DNA of 64,000 nt from Candidatus Thiodiazotropha sp. CDECU1. GTDB lineage: Bacteria > Pseudomonadota > Gammaproteobacteria > Chromatiales > Chromatiaceae. Below, piece after piece: positions 37,572 through 46,802 of this stretch (positions within the stretch are counted from its first letter, which is position 1; the number at the start of each line of letters is the position of its first letter). The notes beneath the pieces are model-generated. The model was given only the letters and a program-made list of their open reading frames with translations, had not been told where the DNA came from and ran no database searches. The DNA is taken from positions 682,001 through 746,000 of the forward strand of contig NZ_OY734020.1 in NCBI RefSeq assembly GCF_963455295.1, in the 5' to 3' direction. The position numbers were made by a program, and so were the translations under genes.

Positions 37572-38153
37572 TTACACGCTGACCAATCCCGCGAAGCCCA
37601 TGAATGCCATGGACATCAATCCGGCAGTAATCAATGCGATTGCGTTGCCTTGCAAGGGTTCAGGGACATCCGCGACGGTAACCCGCTCGCGAACACCGGC
37701 AAAAAGTACCAGGACCAGAGAGAAGCCCACCGCAGCGCCAAATCCGTAGAGTGCTGATTCGATGAAACCGTGTTGTTCCTGGGTATTGAGCAGGGCCACT
37801 CCAAGTACGGCACAATTGGTGGTTATCAGCGGTAGGAAGATACCCAGAACCTGATACAGCATGGGACTGGTTTTGTGCATGGCCATCTCAGTGAACTGGA
37901 CCACTACTGCGATTACCAGGATGAAGGCGATGGTGCGTAGGAACTCCAAGCCCAGGGGAATCAGCAGATACTCGTTGACCAGATAGGAGCAGATGGCGGA
38001 GAGCGTGAGCACAAAAGTGGTGGCCAGGCCCATACCGGTCGCCGTTTCCAGCTTGCGCGAAACGCCCATGAATGGACACAATCCCAGAAATTTCACCAGG
38101 ACAAAGTTATTCACCAGCACGGTGCTGATCAGGATTAGGGCGTACTCTTGCAT
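37572..38153 (-). CDS. rnfA: Rnf electron-transport complex subunit RnfA
   Basis: The 193-residue membrane subunit has six helices, the family opening [20 protein letters not shown] and the conserved Cys pairs in [17 protein letters not shown] and [17 protein letters not shown]. It pairs with RnfE around a buried iron-sulfur centre. It is the first gene of the operon. Its promoter must lie in the 301-base gap shared with the divergent metY. Confidence 0.97.
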   Translation of the reverse strand: MQEYALILISTVLVNNFVLVKFLGLCPFMGVSRKLETATGMGLATTFVLTLSAICSYLVNEYLLIPLGLEFLRTIAFILVIAVVVQFTEMAMHKTSPMLYQVLGIFLPLITTNCAVLGVALLNTQEQHGFIESALYGFGAAVGFSLVLVLFAGVRERVTVADVPEPLQGNAIALITAGLMSMAFMGFAGLVSV

Positions 38154-38454
38154 AAAAAAGACCGAAAAATGCGTTATGGCGTAAGGATAAGCGGCTGTTG
38201 GAATCGTTACAACTCGTGTGTAATGGGTAATTTCACGCTACTATGCGTATCTATGCCATATACCGCATTGATATGCCGCAAATGGCGCGGAATGTGGTGA
38301 ATAAAATTAGTGTTTCAGGCCCGAATTACAGGCCAGCACTCCCGCGAGGGGCAGAAAATTCAAAAAAAAAGCACTCTCCGGGGTGCATAATTCCATGCTC
38401 AACCGGGGTGATTAAAAACAAGCCATTACCAAAGATTGAGGATGAAGAGTAATC
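38154..38454 (+). promoter_or_regulatory. Divergent rnfA/metY intergenic region with possible metY leader structure
   Basis: No gene is seen. A weak promoter toward metY is TTGGAA (38198-38203), 17 bases, TAATGG (38221-38226), which would give a leader of over 200 bases. The leader contains a 6-bp hairpin (38371-38386, GCACTC/GGGTGC) and a repeated octamer CCGGGGTG (38378-38385 and 38403-38410) separated by 17 bases. Long leaders before met genes are often riboswitches, but I could not match a SAM or SAH class by eye. Confidence 0.35.
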
Positions 38455-39732
38455 ATGAAACTAGAATCATTGGCGCTACATGCCGGCTACGCATCGGAAC
38501 CCACCACCAAGGCAGCTGCGGTTCCAATCTATCAGACCACCTCATATACCTTTGACGATACGCAACATGGTGCTGACCTGTTCGATCTGAAAGTGGCCGG
38601 CAACATCTACACCCGGATCATGAACCCTACCACGGCAGTGCTGGAGCAACGCCTGACCGAGATGGAGGGGGGGATAGGCTCCTTGGCAGTGGCCTCGGGG
38701 ATGGCGGCCATCACCTATGCCATCCAGTGCATCGCCATGAGCGGTGACAATATCGTCAGCACCAGCCAACTCTACGGTGGCACCTACAACCTCTTTGCCC
38801 ACACCTTCCCGCGGCAGGGCATCGAGGTGCGCATGGCCTCCTTCGATGAATACGAGAAACTGGAGGGCCTGATCGATGACAGAACCCGGGCGCTGTTCTG
38901 TGAATCCATCGGCAACCCGGCCGGTAACGTGGTGGACCTGGAGAGGCTGGCCGAGATCGCCCACCGCCATGGGGTGCCCCTGATCGTTGACAATACCGTG
39001 GCGACCCCCTATCTCTGCCGTGCCTTCGAACATGGGGCCGACATCATCGTCCACTCCCTGACCAAATATATCGGCGGCCACGGTACCTCTGTGGGCGGCA
39101 TCATCGTCGACTCCGGCAAGTTCGACTGGGTGGCCAACAAGGAGCGCTTCCCCATGCTCAACGAGCCCGATCCCTCCTACCACGGGGTGGTCTACACCGA
39201 GGCCCTGGGAGAGGCGGCCTATATCGCCCGCTGTCGGGTGGTGCCCCTGCGCAATACCGGCTCGGCAATCTCGCCTCACAATGCCTTCCTCATCATGCAG
39301 GGCCTGGAGACCCTCGGTCTGCGCATGGAACGCCACTGCGAGAACAGCCTTAAGGTGGCGGAGTATCTGAAACAGCAGCCCCAGGTGAAGTGGGTCAACT
39401 ATGCCGCCCTGCCGGAGAGCCCCCACTACGAGCGCTGCCGGAAGATCACCAAGGGCCAGGCCTCGGGCATCCTCAGCTTCGGCATCGAGGGGGGCATAGA
39501 GGCGGGCGCACGTTTCATCGACGCCTTGCAGATGATCCTGCGTCTGGTGAATATCGGCGACGCCAAGTCCCTGGCCTGTCATCCTGCATCCACCACCCAT
39601 CGTCAGCTCAACGAAGAGGAGTTGGCGACCGCGGGTGTGAGTGCCGATATGGTGCGTCTCTCTATCGGGATTGAGCATGTGGATGACATCATTGCCGATA
39701 TCAGCCAGGCGCTGGAAGCAGCGAAGGGGTGA
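38455..39732 (+). CDS. metY: O-acetylhomoserine aminocarboxypropyltransferase
   Basis: The 425-residue Cys/Met-metabolism PLP enzyme uses sulfide with O-acetylhomoserine (direct sulfhydrylation to homocysteine). It has [20 protein letters not shown], the PLP-proximal YGGTYNLF and [18 protein letters not shown], and the Schiff-base Lys in [16 protein letters not shown]. The length and [13 protein letters not shown] after the Lys fit MetY over MetB or MetC. In a sulfide-exposed bacterium this assimilates free sulfide. It is GC-rich with a strongly biased codon choice (CTG, GGC, ATC, AAG), which suggests high expression. The long open frame on the opposite strand is its shadow. Confidence 0.95.
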   Translation: MKLESLALHAGYASEPTTKAAAVPIYQTTSYTFDDTQHGADLFDLKVAGNIYTRIMNPTTAVLEQRLTEMEGGIGSLAVASGMAAITYAIQCIAMSGDNIVSTSQLYGGTYNLFAHTFPRQGIEVRMASFDEYEKLEGLIDDRTRALFCESIGNPAGNVVDLERLAEIAHRHGVPLIVDNTVATPYLCRAFEHGADIIVHSLTKYIGGHGTSVGGIIVDSGKFDWVANKERFPMLNEPDPSYHGVVYTEALGEAAYIARCRVVPLRNTGSAISPHNAFLIMQGLETLGLRMERHCENSLKVAEYLKQQPQVKWVNYAALPESPHYERCRKITKGQASGILSFGIEGGIEAGARFIDALQMILRLVNIGDAKSLACHPASTTHRQLNEEELATAGVSADMVRLSIGIEHVDDIIADISQALEAAKG

Positions 39733-40041
39733 GCACTTTCTCAGGTTATCTGGCTATACGTTGCAACAAGAATTGTCTTTGAACATCAGAAGATGTGGGT
39801 CGGGAAAGAATAAACCCGATCTCACCTTGGTCTGAACCAGCATTGGATATAGCTTAACTCGTACTGAAAATTGTTGTGGCGCACTATTATGGATTTTTGT
39901 CGAACAACGCGGTGCGTCTTGGCTGCATTCTGTTACAGCAAGGGCTGATAGAGTGATATGTTTAGTTGTGACATGCAGCAAGGTATATGGAATATGGGTG
40001 GAACAGGAGATGGGGCGCGCAAGGAAAACGCCTAAGCTGAC
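39733..40041. other. Intergenic gap without recognised gene
   Basis: These 309 bases between the ends of metY and the convergent acetyltransferase gene are more AT-rich than the flanks. I see no conserved frame, no strong terminator and no repeat matching elsewhere in the window. They may include 3' ends of both transcripts. Confidence 0.4.
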
Positions 40042-41112
40042 CTATCTATGTAATTTGCCTTTAATCAGATGCGTAACCAGTTTGGTGAAATAGATAAACC
40101 CCTTAACGCTGACCGGGATAAACAGATAGGTGCCCAGTTGATGTTGTTTGATTGGCACCATAGACTGCCAACTCTCCTCACAGCCGAGAAATTCATATCG
40201 TTCCAGCTTTTGTTCAGCAGCATAGATGATGGTTTCCATGGCCATTTGAAAACCGGGTGACATTTTATGGAAACGCTCGTCATGCCCGATTTTTAGTATC
40301 CAGAGTGCTGAGGCATGCTGGATGGTCAAATACATGGCGGCATCATCTTCACCCACCGTCAAGAAGAAAATCCTTACCTTGGATATGGCTGACATGTCAC
40401 GAGAGTAGTCCTGGAAAAAACGTTGCATTGATTTATTCGCCAACAGTGAACTGTTTTCCTTGCCTTTCCAGCTTGCGTGTTCCACTTTCATGAGTCTTTG
40501 ATAGTGATGATCCAGATTGGACGTATCCGGATTGATCACTTCAATGTTTACTGTTCCGATTTTCTCCAGTTGCTTTCGAGTCCGCTTTAAATCGTTGCGA
40601 CGGCTGGAAGACAACAGGGCCGATAACTCAGCGCGAACATCTGTTTCTTCGGTCAGATCAGGTTCAAAATAATTTGCTGGGGTGGAGTGGCGATAAAAGA
40701 ACAGGCCTTTGTATCCTGGTACTTTATCAAAGGCCTGTCTTACCGCTGAATCCTGAGGCATGCGTATAAGACTTACTGGCATTCCCAACTGAATGACTTT
40801 GACGACAACCTGTCTTACTGCATCTGCACTCTCATACAGCCAGTTTGTGGGTTCATAGAGATTCTTGGCGCCAATTATCTCAAGGGTCGGTACGGCCTTA
40901 TGACGACTTACCACTAACGGTGCAATCGCAATTACTGCATTGTCTTCTTCACAGATCGCAACAGCTATCTCTTCTTCAGGATGTAGTTCCATTGCAGCGT
41001 GGTAGAACCATTCAAACCTCAGCAATGGGCTCTGCATCTTATCCGCAAGTTGATTCCAGGCGTCCCGATAGGAAGGCAACTCCTGTTTGTTTGTTATCAA
41101 CTTAACTGGCAT
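40042..41112 (-). CDS. GNAT-fold acyltransferase, CelD/BcsL type
   Basis: The 356-residue protein matches the Acetyltransf_6 (CelD/BcsL) pattern: PLLRFEWFYHAAMELHPEEE near the N-terminus, SSSRRNDLKRTRKQLEKIG in the middle and a C-terminal fold AMYLTIQHASALWILKIGHD, then MAMETIIYAAEQK and FLGCEESWQSMVP. Such proteins acylate sugars in exopolysaccharides or transfer amino acids (FemAB relatives). The substrate is unknown. It lies 31 bases downstream of metG on the same strand but is lower in GC than metG, so it may have a separate history. Confidence 0.75.
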   Translation of the reverse strand: MPVKLITNKQELPSYRDAWNQLADKMQSPLLRFEWFYHAAMELHPEEEIAVAICEEDNAVIAIAPLVVSRHKAVPTLEIIGAKNLYEPTNWLYESADAVRQVVVKVIQLGMPVSLIRMPQDSAVRQAFDKVPGYKGLFFYRHSTPANYFEPDLTEETDVRAELSALLSSSRRNDLKRTRKQLEKIGTVNIEVINPDTSNLDHHYQRLMKVEHASWKGKENSSLLANKSMQRFFQDYSRDMSAISKVRIFFLTVGEDDAAMYLTIQHASALWILKIGHDERFHKMSPGFQMAMETIIYAAEQKLERYEFLGCEESWQSMVPIKQHQLGTYLFIPVSVKGFIYFTKLVTHLIKGKLHR

Positions 41113-41143
41113 TGTACTATCAGTTCAGGACTAATCTCGATCC

Positions 41144-43198
41144 CTACTTCACTCGCATTCCGGGCTGTGCACCCTCGTCGGGATTGAGGATGAACAGCTC
41201 CTTGCCACCGGGTCCGGCCGCCAGCACCATGCCTTCGGATATGCCAAAGCGCATCTTGCGCGGCGCCAGGTTGGCCACCATCACGGTGAGCTTGCCTTCC
41301 AGGTCTTCAGGCGCATAGGCCGACTTGATGCCGGCAAAGACGTTGCGGGTCTCGCCACCCAAATCCAGGGTCAGCTGCAGCAGCTTATCCGCCCCTTCCA
41401 CATGCTCCGCCTTGGCGATACGGGCTATGCGCAGGTCGAGCTTGGCGAAGTCGTCGAACTGGATGGTGTCGGCGATGGGATCCCTGGCCAAGGGTGAATC
41501 GGCCGCCGGTTTGGCCGGCTTGTCCGGTGCCTGTGCCGCCAGATCCTCTTTGGAATGCTCCAGCATGGCCTCGATATGCTTGGGGTCTACCCGGGTCATC
41601 AGCGGTTTGAATTTGCTGATGGTATGGCCGGTCAGCGGGGTGGTCAGTTGATCCCAGGACAGGGGTTCGATCTGCAAGAAGGCCTCCGCCATCTCGGCGG
41701 TGCCTGGCAGGATCGGGCGCAGGTAGCCGATCAGCAAGCGGAAGAGGTTGAGGCCGTCGCTGCAGATGGCCTGCAGTTCGGCCTCCTTGTCTTCTTCCTT
41801 GGCTACCACCCAGGGTTTCTGTTCATCGATGTACTGATTGGCGCGGTCGGCCAAGGCCATGATCTCGCGTACGGCGCGGCTGAACTCCCGCTTCTCGTAG
41901 TGTACGGCAATGGTTTCGCCGGTAGCGACAAACTCGTTGAACAGAGTCTGCTCGCTGACCTGGTCTGCCAGCTTGCCGCCGAAGCGTTTGCTGATGAAAC
42001 CGGCGCAGCGGCTGGCGATGTTGACCACCTTGCCCACCAGGTCACTGTTGACCCGCTGGGCGAAGTCCTCCAGGTTGAGGTCGATGTCATCCACACCTGA
42101 TCCCAGCTTGGCGGCAAAGTAGTAGCGCAGGTATTCCGGATTGAGATGATCCAGGTAGGTGCGCGCCTTGATGAAGGTACCCCGGGACTTGGACATCTTG
42201 GCCCCGTCCACGGTGAGAAAGCCGTGGGCATAGACTGCGCTGGGGGTGCGGAAGCCCGCACCGTGCAGCATCGCCGGCCAGAACAGGGTGTGGAAGTAGA
42301 TGATGTCCTTGCCGATGAAGTGGTAGAGCTCGGTATCGCTCCCCTTTGCCCAGTACTCGTCGAAGTCGAGTCCCTCGGTCCTGTCGCAGAGGTTGCGGAA
42401 ACTGGCCATATAACCGATGGGGGCGTCGAGCCAGACGTAGAAGTACTTGCCCGGATGGTCGGGGATCTCGAACCCGAAGTAGGGGGCATCCCGGGAGATG
42501 TCCCACTCCTGCAGGCCTGCCTCGAACCACTCGTCCAGTTTGTTGGAGACCTCGTTCTGCACATGGCCGCCGCCGGTCCACTCCTTGAGCATGGTTTCGA
42601 AGTCGGCCAGCTTGAAGAAGTAGTGGTCTGACTCACGCTGTTCGGGTACCGCACCGGAGATGGCGGAGACCGGGTTGATCAGCTCTGCCGGTGAGTAGCT
42701 GGAGCCACATACCTCGCAGTTATCGCCATACTGATCGTCGGCACCGCACTTGGGATTGGGACAGGTGCCCTTGATAAAGCGGTCGGGCAGGAACATGTGT
42801 TCTACCGGATCGTAAGCCTGGGTGATGGTGCGCTTGGCGATATGGCCGGCGTCACGATTGCGTTCGTAGATGGTGTTGGCGCAGACCTGGTTCTCCGGTG
42901 AGTGGGTGGAGTGGTAGTTGTCGAAGCCGACGCGGAAATCGGCGAAGTCGGCCTGGTGCTCTTGCGCCACCCGGGCAATCAGGGTTTCAGGTTCGATCCC
43001 CTCCTGGCGGGCGCGCAGCATGATCGGCGTGCCGTGGGCGTCGTCGGCGCAGACATAGAGGCATTGGTGCCCACGCATCTTCTGGAAGCGTGACCAGATA
43101 TCGGTCTGGATATACTCCACCAGGTGGCCGATATGGATCGGCCCATTGGCGTAGGGCAGGGCGCTGGTGATCAGGATCTTGCGGGGTGACTGGCTCAT
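41144..43198 (-). CDS. metG: Methionyl-tRNA synthetase
   Basis: The 684-residue enzyme starts at ATG 43198 ([20 protein letters not shown]); the longer frame adds 38 non-conserved residues. It has the HIGH-type site [11 protein letters not shown], a zinc knuckle [25 protein letters not shown] in [12 protein letters not shown], and a C-terminal tRNA-binding EMAPII domain ([20 protein letters not shown] near residue 580). The long form with C-terminal dimerisation domain is usual in Proteobacteria. GC-rich, highly expressed codon pattern. Confidence 0.98.
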   Translation of the reverse strand: MSQSPRKILITSALPYANGPIHIGHLVEYIQTDIWSRFQKMRGHQCLYVCADDAHGTPIMLRARQEGIEPETLIARVAQEHQADFADFRVGFDNYHSTHSPENQVCANTIYERNRDAGHIAKRTITQAYDPVEHMFLPDRFIKGTCPNPKCGADDQYGDNCEVCGSSYSPAELINPVSAISGAVPEQRESDHYFFKLADFETMLKEWTGGGHVQNEVSNKLDEWFEAGLQEWDISRDAPYFGFEIPDHPGKYFYVWLDAPIGYMASFRNLCDRTEGLDFDEYWAKGSDTELYHFIGKDIIYFHTLFWPAMLHGAGFRTPSAVYAHGFLTVDGAKMSKSRGTFIKARTYLDHLNPEYLRYYFAAKLGSGVDDIDLNLEDFAQRVNSDLVGKVVNIASRCAGFISKRFGGKLADQVSEQTLFNEFVATGETIAVHYEKREFSRAVREIMALADRANQYIDEQKPWVVAKEEDKEAELQAICSDGLNLFRLLIGYLRPILPGTAEMAEAFLQIEPLSWDQLTTPLTGHTISKFKPLMTRVDPKHIEAMLEHSKEDLAAQAPDKPAKPAADSPLARDPIADTIQFDDFAKLDLRIARIAKAEHVEGADKLLQLTLDLGGETRNVFAGIKSAYAPEDLEGKLTVMVANLAPRKMRFGISEGMVLAAGPGGKELFILNPDEGAQPGMRVK

Positions 43199-43240
43199 CT
43201 TTAGGTTCCAACCTGTCTGCTGGTCAGCGGAAAACCGAGA

Positions 43241-43268
43241 ATTATCGCACAACAGCCCGGTAAATAAA
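43241..43268 (-). promoter_or_regulatory. metG: Possible metG promoter
   Basis: On the minus strand a good -10 GATAAT (43246-43241) is preceded at 16 bases by TTTATT (43268-43263). It would give a leader of about 35 bases before the metG ATG. The -35 box is weak, so this is a tentative call. Confidence 0.35.
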
Positions 43269-43335
43269 CGTTCGCGGGTGGAAAAGGAGATTAAAAAATG
43301 AGAAGTCCGCAAATGAACGCAAATGGTATTTAAAT

Positions 43336-43429
43336 GCGTAGGGTGCGGCTTGCCGCACCGTTGAACATTCTAGATAGGCCTTTGCGATGCTGAAAAGTAC
43401 CTGATGGTGCGGCTAGCCGCACCCTACGC
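43336..43429. repeat. REP/BIME-like palindromic repeat pair
   Basis: Two palindromes face each other in the 422-base gap between metG and the acyltransferase gene. The left (43342-43359) and right (43406-43423) each read GGTGCGGC, two bases, GCCGCACC, an 8-bp perfect stem. Their outer 15 bases (43336-43350 and 43415-43429) are also inverted copies of each other, so the whole 94 bases can fold into one structure. A third half-site is at 47905-47920. A related phrase (TCCGCAAATGAACGCAAATG, 43306-43325) just upstream also resembles 2754-2774. The rest of the gap (43430-43620) shows no gene. Confidence 0.65.
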
Positions 43430-43620
43430 TGAGATCAATATTTGCATTAATTAGCGGAAGGCTATATTCCGATCAAACCTTACCTGATTGAGCTGGTGTG
43501 CTGGGTAGCATTTGTCATGGAATTATCACTTGGCTGCAGTCAATTGCTCATCTGGCTGCAAATCCACCGTCATCCCGGTTGGTTATGCTTCCGACATTTT
43601 CAGGTTTAGGAGGCGCAGCA

Positions 43621-45336
43621 GTGCTGAATGTCGAGCAGGTATTAATCGAGCGTTTCCCCGGCTTTTTCGACAACAAGCCACAACTCTTGGCCAAGCCGAT
43701 GCTGACCCTGTTACGGATGTTGTTCCATGAGCGGGAGATCAACCGCTTTCTGGAAGTGAATCAGGGTTTACGGGGACTCGATTTTATCGAGAAAGTGCTG
43801 GAGTACTTCGATCTCGACTATCTGGTCTCGAACCGGGACATGGAGAATATTCCCCCCAGCGGCCGCGTGGTGGTGGTGGCGAATCATCCCTTGGGAGCCC
43901 TCGACGCCCTCAGCCTGATCCTGATGATCAGCCGGGTGCGTTCCGATATACGGGTGGTGGCCAACGATCTGCTCTCTGCCCTTGAGCCGTTGGGTGATCT
44001 GCTGCTGCCGGTGGATAATATGGGTGGCGGATCCAGTCGCAAGGGAATCAAACAGGTCTATGAGGCCCTGGATCGGGAAGAGCTGGTAATCATCTTTCCT
44101 GCCGGGGAGGTCTCCAGGCTGCGTCCCAACGGGGTGCGCGACGTACGCTGGAAAAACGGTTTTATTCAGTTTATCCGCCGCAGCGAAGCCCCCATGCTGC
44201 CGATTTTCATCGATGCCAAGAACTCCCCCCTGTTCTATGCCGTCTCCCTGCTCTACAAACCGATCGCTGCCCTGCTGTTGGTGGGCGAGATGTTCCGCCA
44301 GCGTTCCAATACCATTGGTTTCCGCATCGGTGAACTGGTGCCGGCAGACCATCTCAATGTGGATGGTATCCGCCCCAAGGCGCGGGTGCGCATGGTGCGC
44401 AAACACTTCTATCGGGTGGCCCAGCGCAAACCGGGTATCTTCACCACGGAGCGCAGTATTGCCCATCCGGAATCGCGCCAGGCCTTGAAAAAGGAGCTCT
44501 CCAAAGGGCGCTTGTTGGGTGAGACCCGGGATGGCAAACAGATCATTCTCATGGAGTGGGAACTTGGCTCCGCCTTGATACGTGAAATAGGTCGCCTGCG
44601 GGAGTTGAGTTTTCGCAAGGTAGGCGAGGGCACGGGCAGGCGTCGTGATATCGACAAGTATGATGCCTACTATCGACATCTGGTGCTGTGGGATGACAAT
44701 GACCTGGAGGTGGTCGGGTCATACCGCATAGGTGAGGTGGGGCCAATCATCAACGAGCAGGGAATGAAGGGGCTCTACACCACATCACTGTTCGATTTTG
44801 ACGAGGCCTTCCGTCCCTATGCAGAACAGGCGATAGAGCTGGGGCGGAGTTTTGTTCAGCCCCGCTATTGGGGATCACGGGCATTGGATTATCTTTGGCA
44901 AGGCCTGGGGAGCTATCTGTGTCACCACCCGGAGATACACTATATGTTCGGGCCGGTGAGTATCAGTGCACGCTATCCCAAGGCTGCCCGTGATCTGATG
45001 GTGGTATTCTACAAACACTACTATGGCTGCCAGCGTCGCCTGGGTGAGTCCAAAATTCCCTATCAGCTGGATAGGGCAAGCCAGGAGGAGTTCTCGAGAC
45101 AATTCAGTGGAGATGATTTGGAAGGGGATCTGAAGGAGCTGAAAAACCAACTGGCCCTGTACAACATCACCATTCCAACCCTGTTCAAACAGTACACAGA
45201 TCTGTGTGAATCAGGCGGTGTCTGTTTTCTCGATTTCGGCAAGGATCCCGATTTCGCCGGTTGTACGGATGGCATGATCCTGGTCTCCGTGGATAAGGTG
45301 AAACCCGCCAAACGCAAACGTTATATTGGGATTTGA
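43621..45336 (+). CDS. PlsC-GNAT fusion acyltransferase, OlsF-like
   Basis: I start at GTG 43621 because AGGAGG lies 7 bases upstream (43608-43613), giving 571 residues. The N-terminal half is a lysophospholipid-acyltransferase domain with NHPLGALDALSL (catalytic His89) and the acyl-acceptor motif FPAGEVSRLRPNG (residues 159-171). The C-terminal half (about 300-571) is an OlsB-type N-acyltransferase GNAT domain: LRELSFRKVGEGTGRRRDID, HLVLWDDNDLEVVGSYRIG, FVQPRYWGSRALDYLWQGLG. This architecture is that of OlsF, the bifunctional enzyme that makes ornithine lipids in Serratia and relatives. The substrate (ornithine or another amino acid) cannot be proven here. Confidence 0.8.
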   Translation: MLNVEQVLIERFPGFFDNKPQLLAKPMLTLLRMLFHEREINRFLEVNQGLRGLDFIEKVLEYFDLDYLVSNRDMENIPPSGRVVVVANHPLGALDALSLILMISRVRSDIRVVANDLLSALEPLGDLLLPVDNMGGGSSRKGIKQVYEALDREELVIIFPAGEVSRLRPNGVRDVRWKNGFIQFIRRSEAPMLPIFIDAKNSPLFYAVSLLYKPIAALLLVGEMFRQRSNTIGFRIGELVPADHLNVDGIRPKARVRMVRKHFYRVAQRKPGIFTTERSIAHPESRQALKKELSKGRLLGETRDGKQIILMEWELGSALIREIGRLRELSFRKVGEGTGRRRDIDKYDAYYRHLVLWDDNDLEVVGSYRIGEVGPIINEQGMKGLYTTSLFDFDEAFRPYAEQAIELGRSFVQPRYWGSRALDYLWQGLGSYLCHHPEIHYMFGPVSISARYPKAARDLMVVFYKHYYGCQRRLGESKIPYQLDRASQEEFSRQFSGDDLEGDLKELKNQLALYNITIPTLFKQYTDLCESGGVCFLDFGKDPDFAGCTDGMILVSVDKVKPAKRKRYIGI

Positions 45337-45342
45337 GGACAG

Positions 45343-45834
45343 CTACAGCAGGCGTATCCGATGCGCCTCCGTAGTGCAATCAAAAGTGGTGCATGCCTCG
45401 ATGATGATATAGGCATCCATGGGTAAGCTGTCGACGATCTCATCAACGTCGTATTGGGTTGTGTCATCCTCGTCACCGCAGAACATCACCAGGTCATTGG
45501 TGAAATAGCACTCCTCGTCATTGCGGGTATCGTGATCGCATGATCCGAAGGCGTCACAATCGACGAATCCGAACAGAATGTCATTGGATGTGTCGAGATT
45601 ACTGTTAACACTGAGAAAAAAATTGGCTGTATAGCCGAAAGCGCCGTTATCGTCCACTTTCCAGATCAGGTCGAATCTGCCGTCGTTGATGGCTGGATCG
45701 ATAGGGGCGCGGCCGTCCTCCAGGTCGTCCACGGAGACACTAACGTCAAATTCATTGATGTCGATCTCATTGTCACTACCGCAGCTCACGATAATCAGGC
45801 TTAACAAGGTTGTCAGGAGAAAATTCTTAATCAT
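45343..45834 (-). CDS. Predicted acidic lipoprotein, unknown function
   Basis: The 163-residue frame from ATG 45834 starts with a lipoprotein signal (MIKNFLLTTLLSLIIVSCGS; lipobox IVSC). The mature chain is very acidic (NEIDINEFDVSVSVDDLEDG) and has five or more cysteines in the C-terminal half (FVDCDAFGSCDHD, ECYFTND, ACTTFDCTTE), which could form disulfides. I do not recognise the family. It converges with the acyltransferase gene, with only 6 bases between the stops. Confidence 0.65.
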   Translation of the reverse strand: MIKNFLLTTLLSLIIVSCGSDNEIDINEFDVSVSVDDLEDGRAPIDPAINDGRFDLIWKVDDNGAFGYTANFFLSVNSNLDTSNDILFGFVDCDAFGSCDHDTRNDEECYFTNDLVMFCGDEDDTTQYDVDEIVDSLPMDAYIIIEACTTFDCTTEAHRIRLL

Positions 45835-45982
45835 ATTGAACCCTACTTCCATGCTCAGGTGGTGTTGTACTAGCTATCCAGATTGAGTTTGAGGATGTGA
45901 CAATCTCTCTATCAAGAATAGTCGATTATAGAATAAGGTTGCCGGGTTCACTAGCTGTCGCGCCCATCACCCTGGTGCTGAA

Positions 45983-46783
45983 TCAGACCAGGAACAGCAA
46001 GATCAGACCACCTAGGATCAAACGGTAGATAACAAAGGGTAACATGCCCATTGTTTCGATAAAGCGAAGGAAGTAGTGGATGCAGAGATAGGCAGTGATG
46101 AAGGCGAGCCCTGTCCCCAGGCTGAGGGAGAGCCAATCTGTGGGTGTGTCGCTGCTGATCAGATCCAGGGTCAACAGTCCGCCGGACATCAGAATGGTTG
46201 GTATCGAGATCAGAAAGGAGAAGCGGGACGCGGCCTTGCGCGTCAGCCCGAGAAACAGTCCGCCGGTTATGGTGGCGCCGGAGCGGGAGGTGCCGGGTAT
46301 GATGGCCAGGGCCTGAAACAGGCCGATCACCAATGCATCTTTGTAGCGGATTGCATATTCATCCCGCTGACGCTTGCCGGTGCGATCGGCGAGAAGTAAC
46401 AGTAAGCCGAAACCGATGGTGGTGATGGCGATCACCAGGGGGGAGCGCAAATCGGTCTCCACCAGGGATTTCATGAGTATGCCGAACACGCCGACTGGCA
46501 GGGTGGCGATGATGATCATCCAGCCCAGGTGCGATTCTCTGGAACGGGCTGCGGGGTTGAACCAGGAACGGAAGAAATCACTGCTTATGCTGATAATCTC
46601 GTGACGGAAATAGCCGACCACCGCCGCCAGCGTGCCCAGGTGCACGGCTACATCGAAGGCCAGGCCCTGATCCTCGTAACCGGTTACCACGGGTGCCAGG
46701 ATCAGGTGTGCTGAGCTTGAAATGGGCAGAAATTCGGTCAATCCCTGCAGCGTGGCAAGGAGAAGGATTTGCAGCAGTTCCAT
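45983..46783 (-). CDS. uppP: Undecaprenyl-diphosphatase
   Basis: UppP (BacA) recycles undecaprenyl diphosphate for peptidoglycan and polymer synthesis. The 266-residue form from ATG 46783 has the family start LLLATLQGLTEFLPISSSAH with the catalytic Glu, and PGTSRSGATITGGLFLGLTR with the catalytic Ser/Arg. There are about eight membrane helices. Starting at 46924 would add 47 residues with no membrane or family pattern. It is 19 bases after galE and likely in its operon. Confidence 0.95.
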   Translation of the reverse strand: MELLQILLLATLQGLTEFLPISSSAHLILAPVVTGYEDQGLAFDVAVHLGTLAAVVGYFRHEIISISSDFFRSWFNPAARSRESHLGWMIIIATLPVGVFGILMKSLVETDLRSPLVIAITTIGFGLLLLLADRTGKRQRDEYAIRYKDALVIGLFQALAIIPGTSRSGATITGGLFLGLTRKAASRFSFLISIPTILMSGGLLTLDLISSDTPTDWLSLSLGTGLAFITAYLCIHYFLRFIETMGMLPFVIYRLILGGLILLFLV

Positions 46784-46802
46784 GGTCAGTGATAGCGCGT
46801 TG

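Noticed and set aside
38542-39678. A 378-residue open frame on the minus strand opposite metY
   Set aside because: It is the antisense shadow of the strongly biased, GC-rich metY, with no start signal, no family motif and a repetitive His/Gly/Asp composition typical of reverse frames.
41803-42654. A 283-residue frame and several others inside metG
   Set aside because: They overlap the full, motif-rich MetG frame and are rich in Ser, Thr and Arg with no domain pattern.
43768-44679. A 303-residue frame opposite the OlsF-like gene
   Set aside because: The plus-strand frame has two recognisable domains and an AGGAGG site; the reverse frame has none of these.
45590-45625. GTTAACACT inside the lipoprotein gene as another MITE end
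   Set aside because: Only nine bases match, it lies in coding sequence, and there is no TA-flanked end.
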